From contig CAMAYR010000003.1 in the NCBI GenBank assembly GCA_945862355.1, positions 1-62,625 of the forward strand: a DNA stretch of 62,625 nucleotides, in the 5' to 3' direction. Of this stretch, positions 32,228-42,734 are shown in pieces. This DNA is from Devosia equisanguinis (GTDB lineage: Bacteria; Pseudomonadota; Alphaproteobacteria; Rhizobiales; Hyphomicrobiaceae). Position 1 is the stretch's first letter, and each line of letters opens with the position of its first letter. The position numbers were made by a program, and so were the translations under genes. Below the pieces are notes generated by a model. The model had not been told where the DNA came from and ran no database searches. It was given only the letters and a program-made list of their open reading frames with translations.

Positions 32228-33943
32228 CTACTTGTCGCCGTCCTCGCGCTTCTTGATGGCGGCCTTGAAGATGTCGCCCAGCGACGCGCCGGCATCTGTC
32301 GAGCCGTACTGCGCCACGGCCTGCTTCTCCTCGGCGATCTCGAGCTGCTTGATCGAGACGCCGATCCTGCGCGCCGCCTTGTCGACGGTGAGGACAGCCG
32401 CATCGACCTTCTGACCGACAGAAAATCGCTCCGGACGCTGCTCGGAACGTTCGCGCGAGAGATCGGCGCGCTTGATGTAGGTGGTGATGTCGGAGCCGAT
32501 GATCTTGGCCTCTATGCCGCCGTCCTCGACCTTGGTGACCTCGCAGGTGACCGCATCGCCCTTCTTGTACTTGGCAAGAACGTCGGCCGGGTCGCCGCCG
32601 AGCTGCTTGATGCCGAGCGAGATGCGCTCCTTGCTGGCGTCCACGTCGAGCACCACGGCCTTGACCGTGTCGCCCTTCTTGAACTCCTTGATCACATCGT
32701 CGCCGGCACGGTTCCAGTCGAGGTCCGAGAGATGCACCATGCCGTCGATGCCAGAATCCAGCCCGACGAACAGTCCGAACTCGGTGATGTTGCGGATCGG
32801 CCCCTCGATGATCGTTCCCTTGGGGTGAATCGTGAGGAAGTTGTCCCACGGGTTGTCCTGGGTCTGCTTCAGGCCCAGCGAGATGCGGCGCTTGTTGGGG
32901 TCGACCTCGAGGATCTGGACCTCCACCTGCTGGCTCGTCGAGACGATCTTGCCGGGGTGGATGTTCTTCTTGGTCCAGCTCATCTCGGAGACGTGGATCA
33001 GGCCCTCGACGCCCGGCTCCAGCTCGACGAACGCGCCATAGTCGGCAATGTTCGTGACCGTGCCCTTGAAACGCGCGCTGACCGGGTACTTGGCCTCGAT
33101 GGAAAGCCACGGATCGGCCTGCAGCTGCTTCATGCCGAGGCTGATCCGCTGCGTCTCGGGGTTGATGCGGATGATACGCACCTTGACCGTGTCGCCGACG
33201 TTGACGATCTCGCTTGGATGGCTGACGCGGCGCCACGCCATATCGGTGACGTGGAGCAGGCCGTCGATGCCGCCGAGGTCGATGAACGCACCGTAATCGG
33301 TGATGTTCTTGACCACGCCCTCGATCTCCTGGCCCTCCTCGAGGCGGGCGACGATGTCGGCGCGCTGCTCGGCACGGGTCTCCTCGAGCACGGAGCGGCG
33401 CGACACGACGATATTGCCGCGTCGGCGGTCCATCTTGAGGATCTGGAACGGCTGGGGCTGATGCATCAGCGGGCCGATGTCGCGGACCGGGCGGATGTCG
33501 ACCTGGCTGCCGGGCAGGAACGCCACCGCGCCATCGAGATCGACGGTGAAGCCGCCCTTGACCTTGTTGAAGATGACGCCAGAGACCTTCTCGCCGGCCT
33601 CGAACTGCCGCTCGAGACGCGTCCAGCTCTCCTCGCGCTTCGCCTTCTCGCGCGACAGGACGGCCTCGCCGAGCGCGTTCTCGACGCGCTCGAGGTAAAC
33701 CTCGACCTCGTCGCCGGGCTTGAGGTCAGCCGGCTTGCCGGCCACTGCGAACTCGCGCAGGGGGACGCGGCCTTCCATCTTGAGGCCGACGTCCACCACC
33801 GCGAAGTCCTTGTCGATCGCAACAACCTTGCCGCGAACGACATTGCCCTCATAGGCGATGTCCTCCGGCAGGGCCTCGTTCAGCATGGCGGTGAACTCGT
33901 CCATGCTCGGCTTCGACATCGAGCTGGTATCAGGCGTGCTCAT
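32228..33943 (-). CDS. rpsA: 30S ribosomal protein S1
   Basis: A 571-residue protein of six OB-fold S1 RNA-binding domains, the bacterial norm. Repeated signatures are GVVKNITDYGAFIDLGGIDG, TVTNIADYGAFVELEPGVEG and RNITEFGLFVGLDSGIDG. It binds mRNA on the small subunit and helps initiation at weak ribosome sites. cmk, the usual upstream neighbour of rpsA in proteobacteria, is not present here. The gene has its own terminator downstream. Confidence 0.98.
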   Translation of the reverse strand: MSTPDTSSMSKPSMDEFTAMLNEALPEDIAYEGNVVRGKVVAIDKDFAVVDVGLKMEGRVPLREFAVAGKPADLKPGDEVEVYLERVENALGEAVLSREKAKREESWTRLERQFEAGEKVSGVIFNKVKGGFTVDLDGAVAFLPGSQVDIRPVRDIGPLMHQPQPFQILKMDRRRGNIVVSRRSVLEETRAEQRADIVARLEEGQEIEGVVKNITDYGAFIDLGGIDGLLHVTDMAWRRVSHPSEIVNVGDTVKVRIIRINPETQRISLGMKQLQADPWLSIEAKYPVSARFKGTVTNIADYGAFVELEPGVEGLIHVSEMSWTKKNIHPGKIVSTSQQVEVQILEVDPNKRRISLGLKQTQDNPWDNFLTIHPKGTIIEGPIRNITEFGLFVGLDSGIDGMVHLSDLDWNRAGDDVIKEFKKGDTVKAVVLDVDASKERISLGIKQLGGDPADVLAKYKKGDAVTCEVTKVEDGGIEAKIIGSDITTYIKRADLSRERSEQRPERFSVGQKVDAAVLTVDKAARRIGVSIKQLEIAEEKQAVAQYGSTDAGASLGDIFKAAIKKREDGDK

Positions 33944-34361
33944 TCAGTCTCCGTATGTGTGTAGCCCCGGCGATGGCGCGCGCGCCGGCCGTGGGGCATG
34001 GGTTTACATCTCAGGTTCGGAGGCGAGGAGCGGGGCGGGCCCAAGGGCGGCCGATGGCTGGTTCCGCGCGCTGGCGAAACTCGACAACAGCATGTGCCGG
34101 ACCGGGAGGTCCGCTCGTCGGTCGATCTTTGTCGAGCGCGCTCAGAGGGCTGTTGCCCATCCAACTGGTTTCAGGCGTTACCCCGTAAGGGTCCGCCCGA
34201 TTGGCCGATCTTCCTCTTGACCGGTCCGACCGCAGTCTCGAATGCCGCGCCTATAGCGCAGATGTCGTCGATGAGCAACCTGTGTCGCGCGTCGGCTTTA
34301 CACGTCGGTATCGGGTGCCCGAGCCACAAGGTGCCTAACGGGCTGCGCTGGCGCCTCTGCC
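33944..34361. other. 418-bp gap between rpsA and pyrF
   Basis: No ORF here has a recognisable family. The region should contain the rpsA promoter and 5' leader on the minus strand. I see a small stem GGACC/GGTCC near 34100 but no convincing sigma-factor boxes, riboswitch or leader-peptide pattern. A cis-regulated S1 leader is possible but not shown by the sequence. Confidence 0.4.
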
Positions 34362-35081
34362 TCAGGCGCCGCGGGCGTGCCGCGCCTCTCTGATGTGCCG
34401 AATAAACGTCTCGGCCATCGCTTTCGGCTCGCTGGCCTCGGTGATCGGCCGACCGATCACGAGAAAGTCCGCTCCAGCCGAAATCGCCCTGTCGGGCGTC
34501 ATGATACGGGACTGATCGTCTGCGCTACCGCCGGCAAGGCGGATGCCCGGCGTCACGATCAGAAAGTCGGGGCTGGTCGCCGCGCGAATGCTCTCCGCCT
34601 CATGCCCAGAAGCGATGACGCCGTCGAAACCGCTCTCATAGGCGAGCCTGGCGCGATGCAGCACGAGCTCGGCAGGCGTCATCATCGAGCCCTGCTGGCG
34701 CAGGTCGTCGGTCGTCAGGTTGGTGAGCACCGTTACCGCGAGCAGCTTCATAGGCCGGTCGCCACGCCCCGTCGCCGCGGCCCGCAACGTCTTGACGTCG
34801 GTGCCGTGGACCGTCAGGAAGCTGACGCCGAGTTCGGCCGCGTTGGAGACCGCCCGTTCGACCGTATTACCGATGTCGAGCAGCTTCATGTCGAGGAACA
34901 CGCGCTTGCGCATGTGCCGCAATTCCTGCGCGAACTGCAACCCGCCGACGAACAGCAGCTCAAGGCCGACCTTATAGAAGCTGACCCTGTCTTCGAGCGT
35001 CTGGACCAGGCTGCGCGCTGCTTCCAGCGTCGGCATGTCGAGCGCTACGATGAGGCGATCACGCGCCGAGGTGTAGGTCAT
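34362..35081 (-). CDS. pyrF: orotidine 5'-phosphate decarboxylase
   Basis: Last step of UMP synthesis. 239 residues from the ATG at 35081 (MTYTSARDRLIVALDMPT). The catalytic Asp-Lys-x-x-Asp cluster appears as FLDMKLLDIGNT, preceded by the substrate Lys region VSFYKVGLELL. VTPGIRLAG and VIGRPITEASEP form the phosphate gripper. It is a standalone gene, divergent from the TonB-like gene. Confidence 0.97.
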   Translation of the reverse strand: MTYTSARDRLIVALDMPTLEAARSLVQTLEDRVSFYKVGLELLFVGGLQFAQELRHMRKRVFLDMKLLDIGNTVERAVSNAAELGVSFLTVHGTDVKTLRAAATGRGDRPMKLLAVTVLTNLTTDDLRQQGSMMTPAELVLHRARLAYESGFDGVIASGHEAESIRAATSPDFLIVTPGIRLAGGSADDQSRIMTPDRAISAGADFLVIGRPITEASEPKAMAETFIRHIREARHARGA

Positions 35082-35267
35082 AGGGTTTTCCCTGGCACGC
35101 AGTGGATGGGCAAGCATAGTCCACTTCGGATGGGCAAGGGAGGGGAACAGTTTGGAAACACGAATTGTGCCGAGCAGGCGGCCTCCGCGATCTAGAGACG
35201 CTGCCCGCGCGTAGATCCAGTTGTGGGTGATGTCCCTGCCCCATTGAAAGCGCCCCGTTTTGGCGGC

Positions 35268-36230
35268 ATGAGAGCAGACTACGGAGGTGTGCGCGGCCCG
35301 ATGAACAGCGCGGCGAAACTGACCGGTACGGCGGGGGATTTTCCGGCCGTGGACCTCGACGACATGGCGCTGCCGCCGCGAGCGCCTGTGATCACGCGTG
35401 CCGATATCGTCTGCCTCACCTTAGCCGCCGTGCTGCACGTGGCGGTGCTCACCGCATTCCTTACGCCGGAGCGCAGGCTCGGCATCGGCGGCCTCGACAC
35501 CAACTCGATCGGCGTCGACATAGTTACGTTGGCGCCTGCCCTTGAAGCTCGCTCGACCGCCCTGGAACGTCGTGCGGCCGCCGACCGGCAGATCGCGGCG
35601 CAGGACGGCTATCGGGAGCCGGTCGAGGAGCAGGTTGCGGCGCCCGACAGTCGACGCGAGGACGCTGAGGAGCCCGACCGCGCAGCCGCCCCGCCGGCCG
35701 ATCTCCTCGTGCCGGACTGGACGGAGCCGCAGCGTCCACCCGAGGCCCCGGCCATCGAGCCACTGATCGCACGCTACCGTGGCGACGGCACCGCGCCGGA
35801 GATGCCCGAGCAGGAAAGCCCCAAGCCCGAGGAGCGGCCGAGATCGTCTCTCGCTTCGCTTTCCGCCGTCGAGGTGCTCGCCCGATTCCGGGGCGGGGCG
35901 GCCGCGCGCGGACGAGAACCTGCGGATATGCAGTCCGTCGTGATGCCGGCGGCGCGCGCCGGGCTGCGCAACGCCTACCAGATCGAATTGTTCAAGGCGC
36001 TGCTGGCCAGTCAGCCGACGAGGCCGCCTGGTGCACGAGGCGAGGTTAAGGTCCAATTCCTCGTGTCGTCGTCTGGCGCCATCAGCGAGGTCACGATAAT
36101 CCGCTCGAGCGGCGACCGCCGCCTCGACGATGCAGTCGTTGCCGCAGTCCGTGTAGCCCGCGCAACACCGCCACCGGCAGGGCTCGACGAAAGCTCGCTC
36201 CGTTTCGACGTGCCCTACACTTTCAACTAG
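35268..36230 (+). CDS. TonB-family energy transducer
   Basis: Protein of about 320 residues with an N-terminal cytoplasmic stretch, one transmembrane helix (ADIVCLTLAAVLHVAVLTAF), a long Pro/Glu/Ala-rich periplasmic region and a C-terminal TonB domain. The TonB domain runs from GEVKVQFLVSSSGAISEV to LRFDVPYTFN. It would couple ExbBD energy to outer-membrane receptors, but exbB and exbD are not here. The start is uncertain: GTG at 35223, ATG at 35268 or ATG at 35301. Confidence 0.82.
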   Translation: MRADYGGVRGPMNSAAKLTGTAGDFPAVDLDDMALPPRAPVITRADIVCLTLAAVLHVAVLTAFLTPERRLGIGGLDTNSIGVDIVTLAPALEARSTALERRAAADRQIAAQDGYREPVEEQVAAPDSRREDAEEPDRAAAPPADLLVPDWTEPQRPPEAPAIEPLIARYRGDGTAPEMPEQESPKPEERPRSSLASLSAVEVLARFRGGAAARGREPADMQSVVMPAARAGLRNAYQIELFKALLASQPTRPPGARGEVKVQFLVSSSGAISEVTIIRSSGDRRLDDAVVAAVRVARATPPPAGLDESSLRFDVPYTFN

Positions 36231-36271
36231 CCCCCCACCAAGCAGCCCCGCCCCCTCGAGTAACCGTCTCG

Positions 36272-37927
36272 ATGACACAGACCTCGATACCCCGACTTTC
36301 CCGTCCGCTCGACCTCATCGGGCCGCGCTATGACGTGGTCGTAGTCGGCTCGGGCTACGGGGGCGGTGTCGCGGCGGCCCGGCTCGCCCGCGCGGGCAAT
36401 CGGGTCTGCGTGCTGGAGCGTGGCCGTGAAGTTGCGACCGGCGAGTTTCCGAGCCGCTTTCCCGACATGCGCAAGGAATTCCGCGTGACCGGCGGTCTCG
36501 TGCCGACCGGGCCGGAAAGCGCGCTGTTCGACGTGCGGATCGGCCAGGACATGCATGTCGTCGTCGGCAATGGGCTAGGTGGTGGCTCGCTGGTCAACGC
36601 CGGCGTTGCTTTGCGGCCCGATCCGCGCGTGCTCACCGATCCAATGTGGCCGGGCCAATTGCGCCAGGACGGCCTGCTGGAGGAAGGCTGGCGGCGGGCC
36701 GCGCGTTGGCTGCGTCCGACGGCGGACCCGAACGCCGCGCACATGCCGAAATTCCGCGCTCTCGCGGCGGCAAGCGTTGCGGTGGGCCGGGCTCCGATCG
36801 CGCCGCCGGTCGCCGTCAGCTTCGCCGACACCGTGAACCCGGCCGGCATCGCGCAGCCGGCCTGCACACGATGCGGGGATTGCTGCGCGGGCTGCAACGT
36901 CGGCGCAAAAAACACCGTCGCGCTCACCTATCTTCCCGAGGCCGCCCGCCATGGCGCGGAGATGTTCACTCATGCCCGTGTCGGCCACTTAGAGCAGCTT
37001 CCAGACGGTGCCTGGCGCGTGCATCTGGAGCGGCTCGACGGCGCGGGCGGGGCGCGGCCGGAGCTGTCAGTCGAGGCGGAAATCGTGGTGCTGGCGGCGG
37101 GCACGCTCGGCTCCACCGAGATCCTGCTGCGATCGGCAGAGCGCGGGCTGAAGCTCTCCGACCGCCTCGGCCACCGCTTCTCGGCCAACGGCGACATTAT
37201 AGCTTTCGGCTATGGGGTGAAACCTCTCGTCAATGCGGTCGGCGTGGGGCACCCCGCAAAGACCGATATCGGCCCGGTCGGGGCTGCCGTGTCGGGCCAG
37301 ATCGAGATCTGCTCGGCCGACGATCTATCGCTCGAGATCAATGTGCAGGAAGGCGTACTGCCGTCAGCGCTGGCGCCTGTGCTGCCGGTGATGTTCGTGC
37401 CCAATGGGCGGCTGCTCGGCGCGCTGCAGAGCCTCGTCTCGGGTGTCTACAAGGGGCCGTTCGCACATCTGCAGACCTATTTCGCAGTGTCGCACGACAG
37501 CGCTTCGGGCCGTCTCGCGCTCGACAACGGCGCATTACGGCTGGCCTGGCCGGGGGCGATGAACGAGCCGGTTTTCAAGCGGCTCGACGAGGTGCTGGGC
37601 CGGCTCGTGGGCGAGCTTGGCGGCTCGTACGTGAAGAACCCGCTGGCGGGCAGCCTGATGGGCCACCAGCCGGCGACGGCACATCCCCTCGGCGGGGCAG
37701 CGATGTCGGGCGACCGCACCGGCGGCGTCGTCGATCACCGCTCGCGGGTATTCAGCGGCGTGACCGGCGCGGGCACTGCCGACGTGCATCGCGGTCTATA
37801 CGTGATCGACGGGTCGATCATCCCGCGCTCGCTGGGCGTCAATCCGCTGCTGACGATCACCGCGCTTGCGGAGCGTGCGCTGCTGCACATGGGGGCGGAT
37901 CTCGGCCTGTCGATGCCGGACGATTGA
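36272..37927 (+). CDS. GMC-family FAD-dependent oxidoreductase (cholesterol-oxidase-like)
   Basis: A 551-residue flavoprotein. The FAD motif is YDVVVVGSGYGGGVAAARLA with LERGRE. A GMC signature follows in VGNGLGGGSLVNAG. A Cys-rich insert (CTRCGDCCAGCNVGAKNT) is typical of the cholesterol oxidase/GMC group that has no signal peptide. The C-terminus has HPLGGAAMS and LYVIDGSIIPRSLGVNPLLT, the active-site His and FAD-binding end. The substrate is probably an alcohol or sterol-like compound. It starts 42 bases after the TonB-like gene. Confidence 0.86.
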   Translation: MTQTSIPRLSRPLDLIGPRYDVVVVGSGYGGGVAAARLARAGNRVCVLERGREVATGEFPSRFPDMRKEFRVTGGLVPTGPESALFDVRIGQDMHVVVGNGLGGGSLVNAGVALRPDPRVLTDPMWPGQLRQDGLLEEGWRRAARWLRPTADPNAAHMPKFRALAAASVAVGRAPIAPPVAVSFADTVNPAGIAQPACTRCGDCCAGCNVGAKNTVALTYLPEAARHGAEMFTHARVGHLEQLPDGAWRVHLERLDGAGGARPELSVEAEIVVLAAGTLGSTEILLRSAERGLKLSDRLGHRFSANGDIIAFGYGVKPLVNAVGVGHPAKTDIGPVGAAVSGQIEICSADDLSLEINVQEGVLPSALAPVLPVMFVPNGRLLGALQSLVSGVYKGPFAHLQTYFAVSHDSASGRLALDNGALRLAWPGAMNEPVFKRLDEVLGRLVGELGGSYVKNPLAGSLMGHQPATAHPLGGAAMSGDRTGGVVDHRSRVFSGVTGAGTADVHRGLYVIDGSIIPRSLGVNPLLTITALAERALLHMGADLGLSMPDD

Positions 37928-38105
37928 GGCCGCGGCGGGGTTAGCCGAATTTGCATTTTTTTCGAATGGCTGGAGTCGTTCTAATTCCAGGGAACAAGGT
38001 TGGTGCTGGCCTTGCGCCCCCGCCTGCGGCTATAGGCAAGACACACGGCTGCGGCCGGCTGGGCCTCGCATCAACGGGCGGGACCGGAACGACGGAGATC
38101 TCGAT

Positions 38106-39358
<1,253 letters not shown>

Positions 39359-39447
39359 GGGGCGAATAGCGAGTGGCGAGTGGCGAGTGGGGATCGGAGC
39401 ATGTTCCGACCGATTACCCATTGGCCGCTCGCCATTCGCCGTTCCCC
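39359..39447. repeat. intergenic hairpin with tandem GAGTGGC units
   Basis: Immediately after the ligB stop, the left arm holds three GCGAGTGG units and the right arm (39419-39447) holds GGCCGCTCGCCATTCGCC, complementary with several mismatches. GGGG and CCCC close the ends. I recall similar G-A-G-T-G-G-C hairpins scattered in Rhizobiales genomes, so this is probably a small interspersed palindrome. Here it divides ligB and ligC of one operon and could tune their relative expression. Confidence 0.55.
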
Positions 39448-39480
39448 TTCGTCTTAAGCAAGAGCTGAAGGAAAACCAAA

Positions 39481-40437
39481 ATGAAAATCTGCGTCGCAGG
39501 CCCAGGTGCGTTCGGACAAAAGCATCTCGATGCACTGAAGCGCATCCCGGGCGTCGAGGTGAGCTCACTCGTCGGCGGCAACCAGAAAGGCACCGAGGAG
39601 GTGGCCAAGAAGTACGGCGTGCCGCATTTCACGGGCGATCTCGCCGAGGGCATCAAGCGTGCCGACGCGGTAATCCTGGCGACACCGACGAAGATGCATG
39701 TGACACAAGCCCAGCAGGTGATGCGGGCAGGCAAGCACGTTCTGGTCGAGATCCCCGTGACGGACTCGGTGGAGGACGCCGAGACGCTGGTGAAGGTCGC
39801 CAAGGAGACCGGCGTCGTTGCGATGGGCGGCCACGTCCGCCGCTACAATCCGAGCCACCAGTACGTCCACAAGAAGCTGCGCAAGGGCGAGATCAAGATC
39901 CAGCAGATGGACGTGCAGACGTACTTCTTCCGCCGCACCAACATGAACGCGGCCGGCAATGCACGCAGCTGGACCGACCACCTGCTCTGGCATCATGCCG
40001 CCCACACCGTCGATCTGTTCGCCTACCAGTGCGGCGAGAACATCTCCGAGTGCTATGCGCTGCAGGGCCCGATCCATCCCGTGCTCAACATCGCGATGGA
40101 CATGAACATCATCTGCAAGGTGCCCTCGGGCTCGATATTGACGCTGTCGCTGTCGTTCAACAACGACGGGCCGCTCGGCTCGTTCTTCCGCTACATCTGC
40201 GACAACGGCACCTACAAGGCGTTCTACGACGACCTCAGCGACGGCAAGGACAACAAGATCGACGTTTCCAAGGTCGACGTGTCAATGGACGGCATCGAAC
40301 TGGAGGACCGCGAGTTCATCAAGGCGATCCAGGAGAAGCGCCAGCCGAACGGCTCGCTGGAGCAGGTGCTACCGTGCATGCACGTGCTCGGAAAGCTCGA
40401 GCAGATGATCGACCCGCAGCGCAAGGCGCACGCCTGA
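39481..40437 (+). CDS. ligC: 4-carboxy-2-hydroxymuconate-6-semialdehyde dehydrogenase
   Basis: Gfo/Idh/MocA-type NAD(P) dehydrogenase (318 residues) that oxidises the LigAB ring-cleavage product, which then cyclises to 2-pyrone-4,6-dicarboxylate. Evidence: MKICVAGPGAFGQKHLDAL (Rossmann GxGxxG variant) and the LigC-like lengths and positions after ligAB. VRRYNPSHQYVHKKL and HHAAHTVDLFAYQ are the substrate domain blocks. A clear ribosome site (AAGGA) precedes the ATG at 39481. The next pathway step, PDC hydrolysis, could be done by the ligI-like gene at 16504. Confidence 0.88.
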   Translation: MKICVAGPGAFGQKHLDALKRIPGVEVSSLVGGNQKGTEEVAKKYGVPHFTGDLAEGIKRADAVILATPTKMHVTQAQQVMRAGKHVLVEIPVTDSVEDAETLVKVAKETGVVAMGGHVRRYNPSHQYVHKKLRKGEIKIQQMDVQTYFFRRTNMNAAGNARSWTDHLLWHHAAHTVDLFAYQCGENISECYALQGPIHPVLNIAMDMNIICKVPSGSILTLSLSFNNDGPLGSFFRYICDNGTYKAFYDDLSDGKDNKIDVSKVDVSMDGIELEDREFIKAIQEKRQPNGSLEQVLPCMHVLGKLEQMIDPQRKAHA

Positions 40438-40491
40438 TACTGGCGGGGCAGGCCATCGCGGTCTGCCCCGATCGATTTGCGAGGCCCCTGA

Positions 40492-40956
40492 ATGCAACTT
40501 CCGCTTACGGGCTCCTGCCAGTGCCGCGCCGTGCGCTATCGCTGCACCGCTGCGCCTTCCTCGATCTACGCCTGCCACTGCACCGAGTGCCAGCGTCAAT
40601 CGGGAAGCGCGTTCGGGATGTCGATACTGATGCCGCGTGAGGCGTTCTCGTTCACACAGGGTGCGCCGCGCACCTGGACGCGCTCATCGGACAGCGGGCG
40701 CATGATCGACTGTATGTTCTGCCCCGATTGCGGCACGCGCATCGTGCACCTGCCGCAACACAGCCCGGGCCTCGCCATCATCCGCGCGGGAACCCTCGAC
40801 GATACGAGATCCGTCAAGCTCGCTGGGCATATCTGGACAGCAAGCCGTCAGCCTTGGTTCGAGGTTCCAGCCGGCAGCATCGCGTATGAGCGTCAGCCGC
40901 CTGATTTCGCGCGACTGATCGAGGCTTATGCCGCGATCGCCGATCGGCCGGATTGA
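40492..40956 (+). CDS. GFA-family glutathione-dependent/CENP-V protein
   Basis: A 154-residue zinc protein of the GFA family. Zinc ligands are seen in GSCQCRAVRYRC, CHCTECQRQSGSAFG and FCPDCGTRI, the usual Cys set. Members include formaldehyde-glutathione activating enzyme but most are uncharacterised. It starts 55 bases after ligC and is followed 5 bases later by the convergent RidA gene. A link to the lig operon is only positional. Confidence 0.88.
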   Translation: MQLPLTGSCQCRAVRYRCTAAPSSIYACHCTECQRQSGSAFGMSILMPREAFSFTQGAPRTWTRSSDSGRMIDCMFCPDCGTRIVHLPQHSPGLAIIRAGTLDDTRSVKLAGHIWTASRQPWFEVPAGSIAYERQPPDFARLIEAYAAIADRPD

Positions 40957-40961
40957 GCCCT

Positions 40962-41357
40962 CTAGACGGCTGCGATCGCCTCGACCTCGACGAGAAAATT
41001 CGGGTTCGCCAAGCCGCGCAACACGCACAGCGTGCTCGCCGGCGGGTTAGCGCCGAAGTAGTCCGCTAGAATTTTTCGGCCCTTGGCTACGTCTTTCGGA
41101 TCGACGATATAGATCGTGACCTTGGTGACATCCGAGAACCCGGCGCCGCCGGCCGCCAGCGCCATGCCCAGGTTCTCCATCACCAGCTTCGCCTGGGCGT
41201 CGAAGTCGTCGGGTGGGAGCACGGTGCCGGCGGCGTCGGCGGCGACTTGACCGGCACAGAAGACGAGGCGCTGCGCCCCTTCTGCCGTCACCACGTGCGA
41301 ATAGTTCGAGAACGGCTTGTGGACGCCATCCGGGTTCGTGCGCGTGAGCTTCACCAT
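40962..41357 (-). CDS. RidA-family (YjgF/UK114) enamine/imine deaminase
   Basis: A 131-residue Rid protein. Conserved blocks are RLVFCAGQVAADAAG (start of the core), AQAKLVMENLGMALAAGG and VTKVTIYIVD, ending with FLVEVEAIAAV. The conserved Arg of the RidA active site appears in CVLRGLANP, which is a variation of the usual position. It hydrolyses reactive enamine or imine intermediates. It is in the same direction as folP, 24 bases downstream, and may be cotranscribed with it. Confidence 0.86.
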   Translation of the reverse strand: MVKLTRTNPDGVHKPFSNYSHVVTAEGAQRLVFCAGQVAADAAGTVLPPDDFDAQAKLVMENLGMALAAGGAGFSDVTKVTIYIVDPKDVAKGRKILADYFGANPPASTLCVLRGLANPNFLVEVEAIAAV

Positions 41358-41380
41358 CGTTCAACTCCGTTCAGTGTCGA

Positions 41381-42469
41381 TCATTGCGGATCGGAGGTGC
41401 TGCCGCGGCAGGACGCCTCCCAAACGGTGAGCGCCTGTCGTGTCGCTTTCACGTCGTGCACGCGAAGGATCTGTGCGCCTTGCCCTACGGCGGCAAGTGC
41501 GGCACCGATCGAGCCCATGGTGCGCTCGGCTGCCACCGTCTCGCCGCTCAACTTTCCGATGAAGCTCTTGCGCGAGGCGCCGAGCACCACCGGCACGCCA
41601 AGGCCCTGGAACAGGGACAACCCTGCCATCAACTCGAGATTGTGCTCGACCGTCTTGCCGAAGCCGATGCCGGGATCGACGATCAGGCGGGTGCGCGGAA
41701 TGCCGGCGCGAATGCAGGCTTCGATGCGCGCCTCCAGGTAGTCGAAAACATCGGTCAGAACGTCGTCGTAACGCGGGTCGTCCTGCATCGTTCGCGGATC
41801 GCCCTGGGCGTGCATCAGCACGACTGCGAGCCCGCTCGCAGCCGCCGCTTCGAGGGCCGCGGGCTCGTGGGTCAGGGCTGCAACGTCGTTGATCATGTCG
41901 GCGCCGGCCTCGGCTGCGGCCTTCATCACGGCGGCATGGCGCGTGTCGACGGAGATCAGCGCGCGGGTCTTGCCGGCGAGCGCCTCGACGACGGGCACAA
42001 CGCGGGCAAGCTCCTGTTCCACGCTCACCGGCTCGGCGCCCGGTCGCGTGGATTCGCCGCCGATGTCCAGGATGTCCGCGCCTTCCTCCTCCAGCCGGTA
42101 AGCATGCTCTATGGCCGCCTGCGTCGTCGAATGCAGGCCGCCGTCCGAAAAGCTGTCGGGCGTGACGTTCACGATGCCCATCAGGCGGGGACGGTCGAGC
42201 GAGAGCCCGGCGATGCGAGGGCGGGGCTCGCGCAGTGCCTCGAACATGTCGGCGGCGTTGAGTGTGCGCCGGCCCCAGTCGCGCTCGAGGAAGTCGGACA
42301 GGCCAGCAAGCCGGCGCTCGAGGCGCGCGCCATTGCGTTCGATCACCTCCACGCCCATGAAATCGAGCCAGCCGCCGGCGAGCCGCAACCCGCCAAGCAC
42401 GGTGTCGGCGCGCTCGCCCTGGCCCGCCGGCAACATTCCGACGGGGCGCACGTAGATCTCTCGCAGCAT
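41381..42469 (-). CDS. folP: dihydropteroate synthase with N-terminal extension
   Basis: Folate synthesis enzyme joining pABA with dihydropterin pyrophosphate. The barrel begins near residue 95 with LMGIVNVTPDSFSDGG and continues with DIGGESTRPGAE, a later VDPGIGFGK and a C-terminal RVHDV. The family normally runs about 270 residues; here 362, because of some 90 N-terminal residues (LPAGQGERADTVLGGLRLAG) that precede the barrel. That region could be a real domain or a longer leader present in several Rhizobiales FolP. The ATG at 42469 is the only in-frame ATG near it. Confidence 0.93.
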   Translation of the reverse strand: MLREIYVRPVGMLPAGQGERADTVLGGLRLAGGWLDFMGVEVIERNGARLERRLAGLSDFLERDWGRRTLNAADMFEALREPRPRIAGLSLDRPRLMGIVNVTPDSFSDGGLHSTTQAAIEHAYRLEEEGADILDIGGESTRPGAEPVSVEQELARVVPVVEALAGKTRALISVDTRHAAVMKAAAEAGADMINDVAALTHEPAALEAAAASGLAVVLMHAQGDPRTMQDDPRYDDVLTDVFDYLEARIEACIRAGIPRTRLIVDPGIGFGKTVEHNLELMAGLSLFQGLGVPVVLGASRKSFIGKLSGETVAAERTMGSIGAALAAVGQGAQILRVHDVKATRQALTVWEASCRGSTSDPQ

Positions 42470-42550
42470 TCATTCCTCGATTTGGACGTCCGACCGGTCT
42501 GTGCGCGGCAACCTTATCGCACAATAGCCGTTTATGATCCCGACGCGTTC

Positions 42551-42670
42551 ATGATATCGGCTGGTACCGGCGAGTATAATGTTCGGCTCATTCTCGAGAC
42601 TGGTCGGCGGTATGTCGTTGCGTTGCGCGGCATGGCGGGCAGCCGCGACGCCAACCCTGCCTGCGTGATG
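42551..42670. repeat. interspersed structured repeat, degenerate copy 4
   Basis: Weak but positioned member of the family. It has a start ATGATATCGGC, a right arm GGTCGGCGGTAT (42602-42613) that still pairs with it in part, and the core AGCCGCGACGCCAACCCTGC (42641-42660). The following second hairpin is not recognisable. It lies in the 265-base divergent gap between folP and the membrane protein at 42735. Confidence 0.45.
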
Positions 42671-42734
42671 CCGTCGAGATCCAGCCAATCGCCTATCAGG
42701 TCAAACAACGGGCCCGACGGTATGGGAGAGACAC

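Noticed and set aside
32732-33964. 410-codon frame opposite rpsA
   Set aside because: Shadow of rpsA codons; no motifs.
37928-38105. T-rich stretch after the GMC gene as a terminator
   Set aside because: The flanking bases do not form a convincing stem before the T run.
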